64,000 bases of DNA from positions 1,228,001 to 1,292,000 of the forward strand of contig NZ_CP021081.1 in assembly GCF_003444775.1 (NCBI RefSeq). Direction: 5' to 3'. The first letter of the stretch is position 1; every line of letters begins with the position of its first letter. The position numbers and the translations under genes were made by a program. The notes beneath the pieces were generated by a model that was not told the origin of the DNA, did not search any database, and was given only the letters and a program-made list of their open reading frames with translations. This document shows, piece by piece, positions 12,039 to 23,592 of this stretch. Source of the DNA: Deinococcus ficus. GTDB lineage: Bacteria > Deinococcota > Deinococci > Deinococcales > Deinococcaceae.

Positions 12039-12889
12039 CAGCCGATCCTCCGGTACAGCTTGTCCGACAGGTTCAGGGTCTCGAAGCGGGGCGCGTGCTC
12101 GCTGAACTCCATGCTCTCGTGCAGGCCCAGGCCCAGCACCCCGAACGGCACCAGGCTGTGCCACAGCAGCGCCTTGACCTGCTCCTGGAGGGGCTTGGTG
12201 AAGTAGATCAGCACGTTCCGGCACAGGATCAGGTGGAACTCGTTGAAGCTGCTGTCGGTCGCCAGGTTGTGCTGGCCCCAGATGATGTTCTGCCGCAGGT
12301 CCGCGCGGACGAGCGCGTGGTCGTACTGCGTGGTGAAGTACTCGCTGAAGTTCGCCGTGCCGCCCGCTTCGCGGTAGTTGCGTTCGTACGCCGCGATCTT
12401 CTCCAGCGGGTAGATGCCCTGCCGGGCCGCCTGGAGCGCCGGGGCGTGCATGTCCGTGGCGTACAGCCGCGCGCGGTCCAGCAGCCCGGCCTCGTGCAGC
12501 AGGATCGCCAGGGAGTACACCTCCTCACCCGTCGAGCACCCGGCGTGCCACACCCGGATGAACGGGTGCGTGCGCAGCACCGGCAGCACCTGCTCCCGCA
12601 GCGCCCGGAAGAAACTCGGGTCGCGGAACATCTCGGTCACGTTGATGCTCAGCGTCTCGCGCAGGCGGGTCATGGCGGCCGGGTCGTGCAGCACCCGGTT
12701 CTGCAACTCGCTGATGGTGCCCAGCCCCTCCACCGCCACGGCGTGCTGCACCCGTCTCCGGATGGTGGCGGCCGTGTACTGCCGGAAGTCGTGCCCGGAC
12801 AGGCGGTACACGCCTTCGAGCAGCAGAGACAGTTCGATGTCCTCCACCGCCTCGGGGGCGTGCGGGGCCAGCGGGCGCGGACTGCTCAT
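12038..12889 (-). CDS. CheR-type protein-glutamate methyltransferase
   Basis: A 283-residue methyltransferase of the CheR family, which uses SAM to methylate Glu residues of chemoreceptors. The N-terminal helical domain with RRRVQ (about 44-48) is followed by SINVTEMFRD (81-90) and the SAM-binding motif WHAGCSTGEEVYS (114-126). The start at 12889 overlaps the kinase stop as TGATG; an in-frame Met five codons upstream is less likely. There is no CheB or methyl-accepting receptor in the window, so the target is unknown. HAMP segments of the upstream kinase are one possible target, but this is inference. Confidence 0.88.
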   Translation of the reverse strand: MSSPRPLAPHAPEAVEDIELSLLLEGVYRLSGHDFRQYTAATIRRRVQHAVAVEGLGTISELQNRVLHDPAAMTRLRETLSINVTEMFRDPSFFRALREQVLPVLRTHPFIRVWHAGCSTGEEVYSLAILLHEAGLLDRARLYATDMHAPALQAARQGIYPLEKIAAYERNYREAGGTANFSEYFTTQYDHALVRADLRQNIIWGQHNLATDSSFNEFHLILCRNVLIYFTKPLQEQVKALLWHSLVPFGVLGLGLHESMEFSEHAPRFETLNLSDKLYRRIG

Positions 12890-15800
12890 CACTTCGACAG
12901 CCACACCCGCAGCAGGGACAGGAGCTGCGCGGTGTTCACCGGTTTGCTGATGTAGTCGCTGGCGCCCGACTCGATGGACAGCTCACGGTCGCCGGGCATG
13001 GCCTTGGCGGTCAGGGAGATGATCGGCAGCGCCCGGAAGGCCGGGTTGCGGCGGATCAGGCGGGTGGTTTCGTACCCGTCGAGCTCCGGCATCATCACGT
13101 CCATCAGGATCAGGTCCAGGTCCGGGTGCTCCTCGAGCGTGCTGATCGCCTCGCGACCGTTCTCGGCGGTCAGGATCTGCACCTGGTGGCGTTCCAGCAC
13201 GGCCGTCAGCGCGAAGATGTTGCGGATGTCGTCGTCCACGATCAGGATCTTCTTGCCGTGCAGCGCGGGCTCCTGCTGGCGGGCGGCGTCCAGCACCTGC
13301 CGCTTGCTTTCCGGCAGGTTGGCCTCCACGCGGTGCAGGAACAGCGTCACCTCGTCCAGCAGCCGTTCGGGCGAGCGGACGTCCTTGAGGATGATGGACT
13401 TGGCGGCCTTGCGCAGCTCGGTTTCCTGCGCGCGGGTCAGGTCCTGCGCGGTGTACACGATGATCGGAATGGCGCGGTAGGCGGGCGTGTCGTGCAGTGT
13501 CGCCATGAGCTCGAAGCCGCTCATGTCCGGCAGGTGCAGGTCCAGGACCACGCAGTCGAACGCCGTCTGCTCCAACGCGGCCAGCGCCTCGGCGCCGGTG
13601 GTCACGGCGGTCGTCTCCACGTCCGTGTCGGCGATCAGGTCCACGATGCTGCCCCGTTGCACCTCGTCGTCCTCCACGATCAGCACGTGCTTCACGCGCC
13701 GCGCCAGGAACGCCTCGAGGTTCGTGAACACCTGCGTGAGGTCCTGCCGGTCCCCGGACTTGGTGGTGTGGTCCAGCGCGCCCAGCTTGCGGCTCACGAT
13801 GCTCGGCTCCTGCCCGCTGATCACGTGCACCGGGATGTGCCGGGTGTGCGGGTCGTGCTTCAGGCGGTCCAGCACCGCCCAGCCGTTCGTGTCCGGCAGC
13901 GCCAGATCCAGCGTGACCGCCAGGGGCCGGTACGTCTGCGCCAGGTGCAGCGCCTCGTCCCCGCGGGCGGCCACCAGGCCCATGAAGCCCCGCTCGTGCG
14001 CGAGGTCCAGCAGGATCGCGGCGTACGTGGGGTCGTCCTCCACGATCAGCAGCGTCCGGTCGCCGGGCTGCAGGTTCGCGCGGTCGTCCAGCACGCCCGG
14101 GGTGGCGTCCGGTTCCTCGGCCGGGAAGGCCAGGGCGGGCGCCGGGGCCGGCGCGCTGACCGGGGTGGCGGGCGTGTTCCAGCTGGTCATCTGGGGCAGC
14201 TGGGGTGCCGCGTCGCTCAGTGGGGCGACCGGGGCGGGCGCGCTGTCGGGCTGATACCGCACGGGCAGGAACAGCGTGAAGGTGCTGCCGCGCCCGGGGG
14301 TGCTGCTCAGCGTGATCTCGCCGCCCAGAATGCGCGCCAGTTCCCGGCTGATCGCCAGTCCCAGGCCGGTGCCGCCGTACTTGCGGCTGGTGGAGCCGTC
14401 GGCCTGCTGGAACGCCTCGAAGATCAGGCGCTGCTTGTCCTCGGGAATGCCGATGCCGGTGTCGGTGACGCGGAAGGCGACCACGTGCCCGGCGCGGTTC
14501 AGGACGTGCTGGTCCGGGCTCCAGCCCTGCTGGGCGGGCGCGACCTGCAGCGTCACGCTGCCCTGCTCCGTGAACTTGAACGCGTTGGACAGCAGGTTTT
14601 TCAGGATCTGCATCAGGCGCGTGTCGTCGGTCAGGATGGTGCGCGGCAGCGCCGGGTCGAAGTCCAGTTCCAGGCCCACGCCCTTGTCGGCCGCCAGCGG
14701 GCTGAAGGTCGTCTCGACCGCCTCGCGGATGTGCGTGAAGGGCACGTTGGTGGGGTCGGCGCTGACGGTGCCGGACTCGATCTTGCTGAGGTCCAGGATG
14801 TCGTTGATGAGGTTCAGCAGGTCGTTGCCGGCACCGTAGATGGTCTTGGCGTACATCTTCTGCTGGTCGGTCATGTTCCCTTCCGGGTTGTCGCGCAGCT
14901 GGTTGGCGAGCAGCAGCAGGCTGTTCAGCGGCGTGCGCAGCTCGTGGCTCATATTTGCCAGGAATTCGCTCTTGTACTTGCTGGTCAGCGCGAGCTGCGC
15001 GGCCTTTTCCTCCAGGGCGTGGCGGGCGGCCTCGACCTGCTGGTTCTTGTGCTCGACCTCGCGGTTCTGGTCGGCGAGCAGGCGGGCTTTTTCCTCCAGT
15101 TCCTCGTTCGTCTGCCGCAGTTCTTCCTGCTGGCTCTGGAGTTCCTGCGCCATGCTCTGCGACTGCCGCAGCAGCGTCTCGGTGCGCATGGTCGCCTGAA
15201 TGGTGTTCAGCACGATGCCCACCGACTCCGTGAACTGTTCCAGGAAGCTCATGTGCGTGGCGCTGAAGCGCTCGAAGGACGCCAGTTCGATCACGGCCTT
15301 CGTCTGGCCCTCGAACACCACCGGCAGCACCACGATGGTGGTGGGCGTGGCCGCGCCCAGACCGCTGTTGATCTGCACGTAGTCGGTGGGCACGTCCGTC
15401 AGCACGATGGGTTCCTGCTCCAGCGCCGCCTGCCCGACCAGGCCCTCACCCAGCCTGAAGCGGTTGCCCAGACCCTTGCGCTCCCGGTAGGCGTAACTGG
15501 CCTGGAGTTGCAGTGCGGGCGGGCTGGCCTCCTCGTCCAGGGTGTAGAACACGCCGTGCTTGGCGCGCACCAGCGGCGCGAGTTCCGAGAGGATCAGGCG
15601 GCTCACGGTCAGCAGGTCGCGCTGGCCCTGGAGCATCCCGGTGAACTTCGCCAGGTTAGTCTTCAGCCAGTCCTGCTCGGTGTTCTTCTCGGTGGTCTCG
15701 CGCAGGTTCACGATCATCTCGTTGATGTTGTTCTTCAGCGCGTCCAGCTCCCCGCTGGCCTCCACGGAGATGCTGCGGGTCAGGTCGCCCTTGGTCACGG

Positions 15801-17808
15801 CGGTCGCCACCTCGGCGATGGCGCGCACCTGCGTGGTCAGGTTGGCGGCCAGGCCGTTCACGTTGTCGGTCAAGTCCTTCCAGGTGCCGCTGGCGCCGGG
15901 CACGTTCGCCTGGCCGCCCAGTTTCCCTTCGGTGCCCACCTCGCGCGCCACGGTGGTCACCTGCTGCGCGAACGTGGCCAGCGTGTCGATCATGGAGTTG
16001 ATCGTCTCGGCCAGTTCGGCGATCTCGCCCTGGGCCTTCACGTTCAGCTTGCGGTTCAGTTCCCCGCCGGCGACGGCCGTCACGACCCGCGCGATGCCGC
16101 GCACCTGATCGGTGAGGTTGTTCGCCATGCTGTTCACGTTGTCGGTCAGGTCCTTCCAGGTCCCGCCGACGCCGGCCACCTGCGCCTGGCCGCCCAGCTT
16201 CCCTTCGGTGCCCACCTCGCGCGCCACACGCGTGACTTCCCCGGCGAAGGCGTTCAGCTGGTCCACCATCACGTTGATGGTGTTCTTCAGGTCCAGCAGC
16301 TCACCCTTGACGTCCACGGTGATCTTCTTCGACAGGTCCCCGTTCGCTACCGCGGTCGTGACGAACGCGATGTTGCGTACCTGATCGGTGAGGTTGTTCG
16401 CCATGGAGTTCACGTTGTCGGTCAGGTCCTTCCAGGTGCCGCCCACACCGCGCACGTCGGCCTGCCCGCCCAGACGCCCTTCGGTGCCCACCTCGCGCGC
16501 CACGCGGGTCACTTCCCCCGCGAAGGCATTGAGCTGGTCCACCATGGTGTTGATGGTGTTCTTCAGATCCAGGATCTCCCCGCGGGCGTCCACCGTGATC
16601 TTCTTGCTCAGGTCCCCGTTCGCCACCGCGGTGGTCACATCCGCGATGTTGCGCACCTGACCGGTCAGGTTGTTCGCCATGGAGTTCACGTTGTCGGTCA
16701 GGTCCTTCCAGGTCCCTGCGACGCCACGCACGTCCGCCTGCCCGCCCAGCTGGCCCTCGGTGCCCACCTCGCGCGCCACGCGGGTCACTTCCCCGGCAAA
16801 GGCGTTGAGCTGGTCCACCATGATGTTGATGGTGTTCTTCAGCTCCAGGATCTCGCCCTGCGCGGCCACGGTGATCTTCTTGCTCAGGTCCCCGTTCGCC
16901 ACCGCGGTGGTCACCTCGGCGATGTTGCGCACCTGACCAGTCAGGTTGTTCGCCATGAAGTTCACGTTGTCCGTGAGGTCCTTCCAGGTGCCGCCCACGC
17001 CGCGCACGTCGGCCTGCCCGCCCAGGCGCCCTTCGGTGCCCACCTCGCGCGCCACACGGGTCACTTCCTCCGCGAAGGCGTTGAGCTGGTCCACCATGGT
17101 GTTGATGGTGTTCTTCAGGTCCAGGATCTCCCCGCGGGCGTCCACGGTGATCTTGCGGCTCAGGTCCCCGTTCGCCACGGCGGTGGTCACGTCCGCGATG
17201 TTGCGCACCTGACCGGTCAGGTTGTTCGCCATGGAGTTCACGTTCTCGGTGAGGTCACGCCAGACGCCGCCCACGCCTTCCACCTGCGCCTGCCCGCCCA
17301 GTTTGCCTTCTGTCCCCACCTCGCGGGCCACGCGCGTCACCTCGGACGCGAAGGCGTTGAGCTGCGCGACCATGGTGTTCACGGTCGTCACGATCTGCAG
17401 GAACTGCCCCTGCATCGGCTGGCCGTTCACCTCGGTCGCCATGGTCTGCGACAGGTCCCCGTGCGCCACGGCCGTCACCACGCGCGTCATCTCGGTGGTG
17501 GGCCACACCAAGTCGTCCACCAGTTCGTTCACGCCCTCGATCAGGGCCGCCCAGCTGCCGGTGGTGGTGCCCAGCGGGATGCGCTGCTTGACGTTCCCTT
17601 CCTTGCCGACCGTGCGGCCCACCCGCGCGGCGTCCTGCGCGATGCGGGCGGATTCCTCCACGACCTCGTTGAAGGTGTCGGCGATCTTGCCTCCCACGCC
17701 CTCCCAGGTGACGGGCAGGCGCACGCTGAAATCGCCGCGCCGGTACCCGTTCAGGGCCTGGAGCAGCAGCTGGGGATCGAAGGTTTCGGGATAGGCGGGG
17801 GCGGTCAC
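12889..17808 (-). CDS. soluble hybrid histidine kinase with HAMP array, GAF and three receivers
   Basis: A 1639-residue hybrid kinase without any transmembrane segment or signal peptide. From about residue 20 to 690 it consists of HAMP-type units; the central ones repeat every 92 residues with motifs such as [29 protein letters not shown] and [15 protein letters not shown]. Then come a GAF-like domain (about 735-880), a coiled coil, HisKA with His955 (MSHELRTPL), HATPase and three receivers (phospho-Asp near 1300, 1421 and 1570). The design resembles Nik1/group III hybrid kinases known for osmotic sensing in fungi. Start GTG 17808 has GGGAG eight bases upstream. It heads the operon with cheR and a receiver-PAS kinase. 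Confidence 0.93.
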   Translation of the reverse strand: MTAPAYPETFDPQLLLQALNGYRRGDFSVRLPVTWEGVGGKIADTFNEVVEESARIAQDAARVGRTVGKEGNVKQRIPLGTTTGSWAALIEGVNELVDDLVWPTTEMTRVVTAVAHGDLSQTMATEVNGQPMQGQFLQIVTTVNTMVAQLNAFASEVTRVAREVGTEGKLGGQAQVEGVGGVWRDLTENVNSMANNLTGQVRNIADVTTAVANGDLSRKITVDARGEILDLKNTINTMVDQLNAFAEEVTRVAREVGTEGRLGGQADVRGVGGTWKDLTDNVNFMANNLTGQVRNIAEVTTAVANGDLSKKITVAAQGEILELKNTINIMVDQLNAFAGEVTRVAREVGTEGQLGGQADVRGVAGTWKDLTDNVNSMANNLTGQVRNIADVTTAVANGDLSKKITVDARGEILDLKNTINTMVDQLNAFAGEVTRVAREVGTEGRLGGQADVRGVGGTWKDLTDNVNSMANNLTDQVRNIAFVTTAVANGDLSKKITVDVKGELLDLKNTINVMVDQLNAFAGEVTRVAREVGTEGKLGGQAQVAGVGGTWKDLTDNVNSMANNLTDQVRGIARVVTAVAGGELNRKLNVKAQGEIAELAETINSMIDTLATFAQQVTTVAREVGTEGKLGGQANVPGASGTWKDLTDNVNGLAANLTTQVRAIAEVATAVTKGDLTRSISVEASGELDALKNNINEMIVNLRETTEKNTEQDWLKTNLAKFTGMLQGQRDLLTVSRLILSELAPLVRAKHGVFYTLDEEASPPALQLQASYAYRERKGLGNRFRLGEGLVGQAALEQEPIVLTDVPTDYVQINSGLGAATPTTIVVLPVVFEGQTKAVIELASFERFSATHMSFLEQFTESVGIVLNTIQATMRTETLLRQSQSMAQELQSQQEELRQTNEELEEKARLLADQNREVEHKNQQVEAARHALEEKAAQLALTSKYKSEFLANMSHELRTPLNSLLLLANQLRDNPEGNMTDQQKMYAKTIYGAGNDLLNLINDILDLSKIESGTVSADPTNVPFTHIREAVETTFSPLAADKGVGLELDFDPALPRTILTDDTRLMQILKNLLSNAFKFTEQGSVTLQVAPAQQGWSPDQHVLNRAGHVVAFRVTDTGIGIPEDKQRLIFEAFQQADGSTSRKYGGTGLGLAISRELARILGGEITLSSTPGRGSTFTLFLPVRYQPDSAPAPVAPLSDAAPQLPQMTSWNTPATPVSAPAPAPALAFPAEEPDATPGVLDDRANLQPGDRTLLIVEDDPTYAAILLDLAHERGFMGLVAARGDEALHLAQTYRPLAVTLDLALPDTNGWAVLDRLKHDPHTRHIPVHVISGQEPSIVSRKLGALDHTTKSGDRQDLTQVFTNLEAFLARRVKHVLIVEDDEVQRGSIVDLIADTDVETTAVTTGAEALAALEQTAFDCVVLDLHLPDMSGFELMATLHDTPAYRAIPIIVYTAQDLTRAQETELRKAAKSIILKDVRSPERLLDEVTLFLHRVEANLPESKRQVLDAARQQEPALHGKKILIVDDDIRNIFALTAVLERHQVQILTAENGREAISTLEEHPDLDLILMDVMMPELDGYETTRLIRRNPAFRALPIISLTAKAMPGDRELSIESGASDYISKPVNTAQLLSLLRVWLSK
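15830..17340 (-). repeat. 276-bp tandem repeats inside the HAMP-array kinase
   Basis: The coding sequence repeats with a period of 276 bases (92 codons): for example the segment coding NVNSMANNL recurs at about 16112-16140, 16388-16415, 16670, 16946 and 17222. The central copies are highly similar at DNA level and the outer copies more diverged, which fits growth by unequal exchange from the middle. Confidence 0.85.
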
Positions 17809-18064
17809 AGCGCGCTCCCGGTCAGGCCGGTGCGGAACGGGCAGTCAAGGGGCGTCACAACCGAGCCAGAATAGCGATCACGGCGACCTCAATCCATGCG
17901 CCGAGTTCTCGCGTCCCGAACCCTGGTCCCGGGCCCCCAACCAGCTTTCGGGCGTCCAGAACAACGATTTTTCGGGTTACCCCTGGTGAGCGCCACCTTC
18001 AGCAGCCCCCATCTGCCCTTAAGTCTTCATAAAGAAATGGGGTGGAGCCGGGGGAGGGCGGGCC

Positions 18065-18538
18065 TCAGCTCAGCAGGCGCAGCGTGAGCGGGTAGCGGTA
18101 CGGCTCGCCGCGGCTCACGCTCACGGCCGCCAGCACCATGAACACCAGCGGCACTACGTTCAGCACCAGCAGCAGTGGCAGCACCAGTCCCAGGAACACC
18201 CCGAAGGTCCCCACGAGCGCCACGCCCCCCGCCTCCGGGCGGCCCAGCATGGACCCCGCCACGCCGCCCAGCAGCCCCAGGGCGAACAGCCCGAACAGCA
18301 GCACCCCCAGCGCCAGGTTGTACAGCCACACGCTGATCTGGAAGTTCACGGCCTCCTTGCCCTGCTCGTCCAGCATGCGACTGCGGTCCCGGAACAGCAG
18401 CCACGCGGCCACCGGCCCGATCAATGCGCCCGCCCCGGGAATCAGCAGGCCCAGCAGCGGCGACAGGTGCACGGCCAGGGCCGGCGTCCGCTCGGGTTCC
18501 GGCAGGGTGACGGGCAGGAAGGCGCGGGTCGCGGTCAT
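18065..18538 (-). CDS. DUF4870-type membrane protein
   Basis: A 157-residue membrane protein with about four hydrophobic segments, including HLSPLLGLLIPGAGALIGP, a cytoplasmic loop DEQGKEAVNFQISVWLYN that is the signature of the DUF4870 (Tic20-like) family, and two further helices. The function of the family is unknown. The ATG at 18538 is preceded on the minus strand by TACTGT (18544-18549) five bases away. It is divergent from rnhA and the two promoters overlap. Confidence 0.8.
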   Translation of the reverse strand: MTATRAFLPVTLPEPERTPALAVHLSPLLGLLIPGAGALIGPVAAWLLFRDRSRMLDEQGKEAVNFQISVWLYNLALGVLLFGLFALGLLGGVAGSMLGRPEAGGVALVGTFGVFLGLVLPLLLVLNVVPLVFMVLAAVSVSRGEPYRYPLTLRLLS

Positions 18539-18540
18539 GC

Positions 18541-18570
18541 TTGACAGTACGGGCCGGCCCCACCTACAGT
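18541..18570. promoter_or_regulatory. overlapping divergent promoters, rnhA and DUF4870 gene
   Basis: For rnhA, TTGACA (18541-18546), an 18-base spacer and TACAGT (18565-18570) are followed seven bases later by its ATG. For the minus-strand gene, the -10 box TACTGT occupies 18544-18549, inside the rnhA -35 region. Polymerase can hardly occupy both at once. Confidence 0.7.
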
Positions 18571-18577
18571 TCCCCGG

Positions 18578-19126
18578 ATGACCGGGAACCCCCGCTACCG
18601 CCCGGCGAACAGCGCCCAGAAAGCCCAGCAGGCCGCCCGGGACCGCCTGCCCATCCAGGCCGGCATCCAGCCCGCCCAGCCGGTCGCCGGGAACGTCGTG
18701 GAACTGTACAGCGACGGCGCCTGCGACACCACCAAGGGGCACGGCGGCTGGGCCACCATCCTGAAAAGCGGCGACCGGGAACTGGTGCTCAGCGGCAACG
18801 AGGAAGGCACCACCAACAACCGCATGGAACTCCGCGGCCTGCTCGAGGGCCTCAAGGTCCTCAAGCGGCCCTGCCAGGTACGCGTGATCACGGACAGCCA
18901 GTACCTGCGCAAGGCCTTCACCGACGGCTGGATTCTGAAATGGCAGCGCAACGGCTGGAAAACTGCCGGCGGCGACCCCGTGAAAAACCGCGAACTGTGG
19001 GAGGAACTGATCGCGCAGGCCCAGATTCACGCGCTGACTTTCCTGTGGGTCAAGGGCCACGCCGGGCACGGCGAGAACGAACGCGTGGACGAACTGGCCG
19101 TGCAGGAACGCAAGAAACTGCGCTGA
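18578..19126 (+). CDS. rnhA: ribonuclease HI
   Basis: RNase HI cleaves the RNA strand of RNA-DNA hybrids. The 182-residue product shows the four catalytic acids in family context: Asp46 (YSDGACD), Glu84 (NNRMEL), Asp106 (ITDSQY) and Asp171 (ERVDELA), with the flexible-loop His164. The first 40 residues are an extra basic, Gln/Ala-rich N-terminal extension not found in the roughly 155-residue E. coli enzyme. The start is fixed by a full promoter ending seven bases before ATG. Confidence 0.96.
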   Translation: MTGNPRYRPANSAQKAQQAARDRLPIQAGIQPAQPVAGNVVELYSDGACDTTKGHGGWATILKSGDRELVLSGNEEGTTNNRMELRGLLEGLKVLKRPCQVRVITDSQYLRKAFTDGWILKWQRNGWKTAGGDPVKNRELWEELIAQAQIHALTFLWVKGHAGHGENERVDELAVQERKKLR

Positions 19127-19155
19127 ACCGCACGGGCGGCCGGGTACACTGGCCC

Positions 19156-20340
19156 ATGGCACCCCGGCGCCCCCTGATGCCCCTGATGGTTCTCCTGACC
19201 GCCGCGGCCGCGCGGGCCGGCGGCCTGGACGCGCCGCCCCCGGTCCCGCCTCCCACCGACCCCGCCCCGGTGCGCTCGGTGGCCGCCGGGACGGACGGCG
19301 CGGGCCGCTTCGTGGTCGCCTGGGTTTCCCGGGACCGGGACCTGCCGGAGGGGGGCGGGGACCATCTGCACGCTGCCCGCTGGGACGACACCCGCTGGAC
19401 CCCGCTGGGGGACGTGGTGAACGAGAAACCCGCCTACAACGCCGCGCAGCCGCACGTGCACGCCGGCCCGGACGGCAGCGTGTGGCTGGACTGGGAGGAA
19501 GGCACCGGGCTCGCGCACATCGATTCCTTCCTGATGTCCAACTGGACCGGGGCGCGCTGGACCAGTGCCAGCCCGTACGCCCTGCGCCGCAACCTCTCGG
19601 ACGCTGGGCGCTCCCGCTCCCTGGCCCTCAGCGCCGCCAACACCCCGCTGGTCGGCTGGACCGACATCGGCACCGGGACGCGCAGCGCCTACCCCAGCGT
19701 CGTCTCCCTGTGGCGTTGGCAGGGCAGCGGGTGGCAGACCACGCCCTACGCGAACCTGAACGTGCAGACGCCCGCCTTCATGCCCAGCGTCGCGCAGACC
19801 GGCGGCCGGACCTTCATGTCGTTCGTGGAGGGCCCCACCACCCGCTCGGACCTGTGGGTGCGCGAGTGGACGCCCGCCGGGTGGCGCACCCTGGGCGGCC
19901 GCGTGAACCGCCGCGCCCGCACGTACCTGTTCAAACCCCAGCTGCTCGTGGACCCGCAGGGCCGCCTGACCCTCGCGTGGCTGGAGGACGCCGGCGGCCA
20001 GGACGCCCTGTACGTCAGCCGCTGGGACGGCGCCCGCTGGCAGCCGCTCGGCGCCGGGCCCGCCAGCACGCCCGGGCGGCACGCGTCCTCGCACGCGCTG
20101 GGCTTCGGGCCGGACGGGCAGCCGGTCACCGCCTGGAACGAGGGCCCCGACGGCAGCCGCAGCGTGCGTGCCGCCCGCTGGGACGGCGCCCGCTGGCTCC
20201 CCCTGGGCGGCACCCTGAACCGCGACCCTAGCGCGGATACCGACCACGCGAGCCTCGCCGCCGGGCCGCGCGGCGTGCTGGTCGCTTGGCGGGAACTCAG
20301 CGCTGGCCGCTGGACCGTGCAGACCCGCCGGGTGCAGTAG
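19156..20340 (+). CDS. secreted protein with propeller-like repeats, unknown function
   Basis: A 394-residue protein with an N-terminal signal peptide ending near ARAGG. The mature part repeats a motif of the form ARWDGARWxPLGG at least six times (variants include SNWTGARW, REWTPAGWRTLGG and SRWDGARWQPLGA), spaced by 45-55 residues. This suggests a six- or seven-bladed beta-propeller, similar in general form to sialidase/Asp-box-like or WD-like folds. No catalytic residues can be assigned. TACACT (19145-19150) lies five bases before ATG. Confidence 0.7.
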   Translation: MAPRRPLMPLMVLLTAAAARAGGLDAPPPVPPPTDPAPVRSVAAGTDGAGRFVVAWVSRDRDLPEGGGDHLHAARWDDTRWTPLGDVVNEKPAYNAAQPHVHAGPDGSVWLDWEEGTGLAHIDSFLMSNWTGARWTSASPYALRRNLSDAGRSRSLALSAANTPLVGWTDIGTGTRSAYPSVVSLWRWQGSGWQTTPYANLNVQTPAFMPSVAQTGGRTFMSFVEGPTTRSDLWVREWTPAGWRTLGGRVNRRARTYLFKPQLLVDPQGRLTLAWLEDAGGQDALYVSRWDGARWQPLGAGPASTPGRHASSHALGFGPDGQPVTAWNEGPDGSRSVRAARWDGARWLPLGGTLNRDPSADTDHASLAAGPRGVLVAWRELSAGRWTVQTRRVQ

Positions 20341-20397
20341 TCCCCGTGCGCCATTGTGCGTATCGCGCGGTGCGGGCGGCGCGCCTACGCTGAACCG

Positions 20398-21795
20398 ATG
20401 ACGACTCCCCAACCGGCCCCCGCGCCGGACGCCGGGCACTGGCGCACCTTCCTGTGGCTGTGGGGCTCCCAGGCCCTGAGCGTGCTGGGGGGTGGCCTGA
20501 CCGGCTTCGCCCTGAACATCTACCTCACGCAGACGCGCTTCCCGCTGGACTCCCAGCGGGCCGAACTGGCCCAGGCGCTGTCCCTGACCGCGCTCGGCTG
20601 GACGCTCGCGGCCCTGGCGGGCGGCCCGCTGGCCGGCGCGCTCGCCGACCGCTGGAACCGCCGGCGCATGATGCTCACCTGCGACCTCCTCAGCGCCGTA
20701 CTGCTGCTCGCCCTGACCGCCGTGATCGTGCTGTCCACCCCGCCCGTGTGGCTGCTGGTGGTGTTCACGGTCCTGCAGGGCCTGGTGGGCACCTTCCACT
20801 CCTCGGCCTTCGACACCAGTTACTCCGCGCTGGTTCCGCGCGACCGGCTGCCCCGCGCGAACGGCATGATGCAGACCATCTGGAGTCTCTCCGGCCTGCT
20901 CAGCCCCGCCCTGGCGGCCCTGCTGATCGGCCTGCCCGCCCTGGCCCGCCGCGGCGACCCGGGCGGCCTGACCGCCTGGCTGGCCGGCTGGACCGACGGC
21001 GTGCCGCTGGCCCTGCTGCTGGACGCCGGGTCGTTCGTGATCGCCGCGGCGGTCGTGTGGCGCCTGAGCCTGCCCAACCCGCCTCGCGCGGACCTGAATG
21101 CCGCGCGGCGCCCCAGCCTGCTGGCCGACATGACCTTCGGCTGGACGTACATCCTCGCCCGGCGGCCCCTGCTGAACCTGCTGCTGACCTTCGCGGTGGT
21201 GAACCTGATGACCAGCGCCCTGGGCGTGCTGCACCCCCTGCTGGTGCGCTTCACGCTGGCCGGGGACCTGAGGGCGCACGGCATCGGCACCGAGACGGCC
21301 CTGGCGACCCTGTGGACCGCCATGAGCGCCGGCGGCCTGATCGGCGGCCTGCTGGTCAGCACGACCGGCGGCCTGAAACGCCGCCGGGTGCTGGGCGTGC
21401 TGGGCCCCATGGTGCTGGCCGGCGCCCTGCATGCCCTGAGCGGCGTGGCCGGCACCCTCACCCTGACCGCGCTGTGCATCGCCGGCTTCGGGATCATGAC
21501 GCCCATCATGAACGCGCACTCGCAGAGCATCTGGCAGTCGCAGGTGCCCACCCACATGCAGGGCCGGGTGTTCAGCGTCCGGCGTCTGATCGCGCAGTTC
21601 ACCTCGCCGCTCTCCACCGCCGCCGCCGGGCTGCTGGCCGCCACGTACTCCCCGGGCGCCCTGCTGCTGTGGACGGGCGTGGTCATGCTGATCGTGTCGG
21701 CCGCGCAGCTGCTCAACCCGGTGCTGCGCCGCCTGGACGACCCCGCCGAGCCCGCCCCCGCGCCCGGCGACGCCCGCCCCGCCATGACGCCGTAG
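20398..21795 (+). CDS. MFS transporter, EntS-like exporter group
   Basis: A 465-residue membrane protein with about twelve hydrophobic segments and the MFS loop motif GALADRWNRRRMM after the second helix. The general sequence resembles the EntS/YdgH-type MFS_3 exporters, which pump siderophores or drugs; the substrate here is unknown. The start is the ATG six bases after TACGCT (20386-20391). An upstream in-frame start would place the promoter inside the gene. The last coding bases overlap the promoter of the following small gene. Confidence 0.85.
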   Translation: MTTPQPAPAPDAGHWRTFLWLWGSQALSVLGGGLTGFALNIYLTQTRFPLDSQRAELAQALSLTALGWTLAALAGGPLAGALADRWNRRRMMLTCDLLSAVLLLALTAVIVLSTPPVWLLVVFTVLQGLVGTFHSSAFDTSYSALVPRDRLPRANGMMQTIWSLSGLLSPALAALLIGLPALARRGDPGGLTAWLAGWTDGVPLALLLDAGSFVIAAAVVWRLSLPNPPRADLNAARRPSLLADMTFGWTYILARRPLLNLLLTFAVVNLMTSALGVLHPLLVRFTLAGDLRAHGIGTETALATLWTAMSAGGLIGGLLVSTTGGLKRRRVLGVLGPMVLAGALHALSGVAGTLTLTALCIAGFGIMTPIMNAHSQSIWQSQVPTHMQGRVFSVRRLIAQFTSPLSTAAAGLLAATYSPGALLLWTGVVMLIVSAAQLLNPVLRRLDDPAEPAPAPGDARPAMTP

Positions 21796-21803
21796 GCTGA
21801 GGC

Positions 21804-21965
21804 GTGGCCCGCAAGAAGAAAGCGAAACCCAAGGACCAGGACGCCCCACCGGTCATCCGCAGCACCCTGCACCTCGTGCTGGCCGGCCGCAAACCCGCCC
21901 GGCACCGCCGACGGGACGAGAAACGCGCCGCGCAGAAACTCCGGCGCGACCTGGACCAGGACTGA
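21804..21965 (+). CDS. very small basic protein
   Basis: A 53-residue open frame from a GTG, reading MARKKKAKPKDQDAPPV at the start and RRDEKRAAQKLRRDLDQD at the end; about one third Lys/Arg. TAGGCT at 21793-21798 lies five bases before the GTG, matching the leaderless promoters of this window. A bidirectional terminator follows. The high charge suggests nucleic-acid or ribosome binding, but that is inference only. Confidence 0.6.
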   Translation: MARKKKAKPKDQDAPPVIRSTLHLVLAGRKPARHRRRDEKRAAQKLRRDLDQD

Positions 21966-21974
21966 ACAGGGGAG

Positions 21975-21997
21975 AGCCCGGGCGAATGGCCCGGGCT
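21975..21997. terminator. bidirectional terminator between the small basic gene and glmU
   Basis: Perfect 9-bp stem AGCCCGGGC/GCCCGGGCT with a five-base loop between two convergent genes. There is little T-tail on either side. Confidence 0.55.
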
Positions 21998-22014
21998 CCC
22001 TGCCTGACCGCGGG

Positions 22015-23487
<1,473 letters not shown>

Positions 23488-23541
23488 TCGTGTCACCGCC
23501 GCCCAGTGTACCCGCCGCGCGCCCCGCAGGCGCGCGGCAAC

Positions 23542-23570
23542 TGAAAAATGACCTTCCGAAGAAGGCCATT
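23542..23570 (-). terminator. intrinsic terminator of lgt
   Basis: On the minus strand a 10-bp stem AATGGCCTTC/GAAGGTCATT (one G-U pair) with a TTCG tetraloop is followed directly by a run of T. It lies just after the lgt stop. Confidence 0.85.
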
Positions 23571-23592
23571 CAGGGTGCAGGCGGCGGCGGGG

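Noticed and set aside
15830..17340. Regular repeats considered as a CRISPR array
   Set aside because: The 276-base units are in frame, coding and without unique spacers.
13126..17874. 1582-codon open frame antisense to the HAMP-array kinase
   Set aside because: It mirrors the repeat structure and codon bias of the real kinase gene, is rich in His/Val/Gln and has no domain.
17809..18064. DNA-damage (RDRM-type) operator near the AT-rich CTTAAGTCTTCATAAAG
   Set aside because: The sequence is not the required palindrome; no RDRM match was found in the window.
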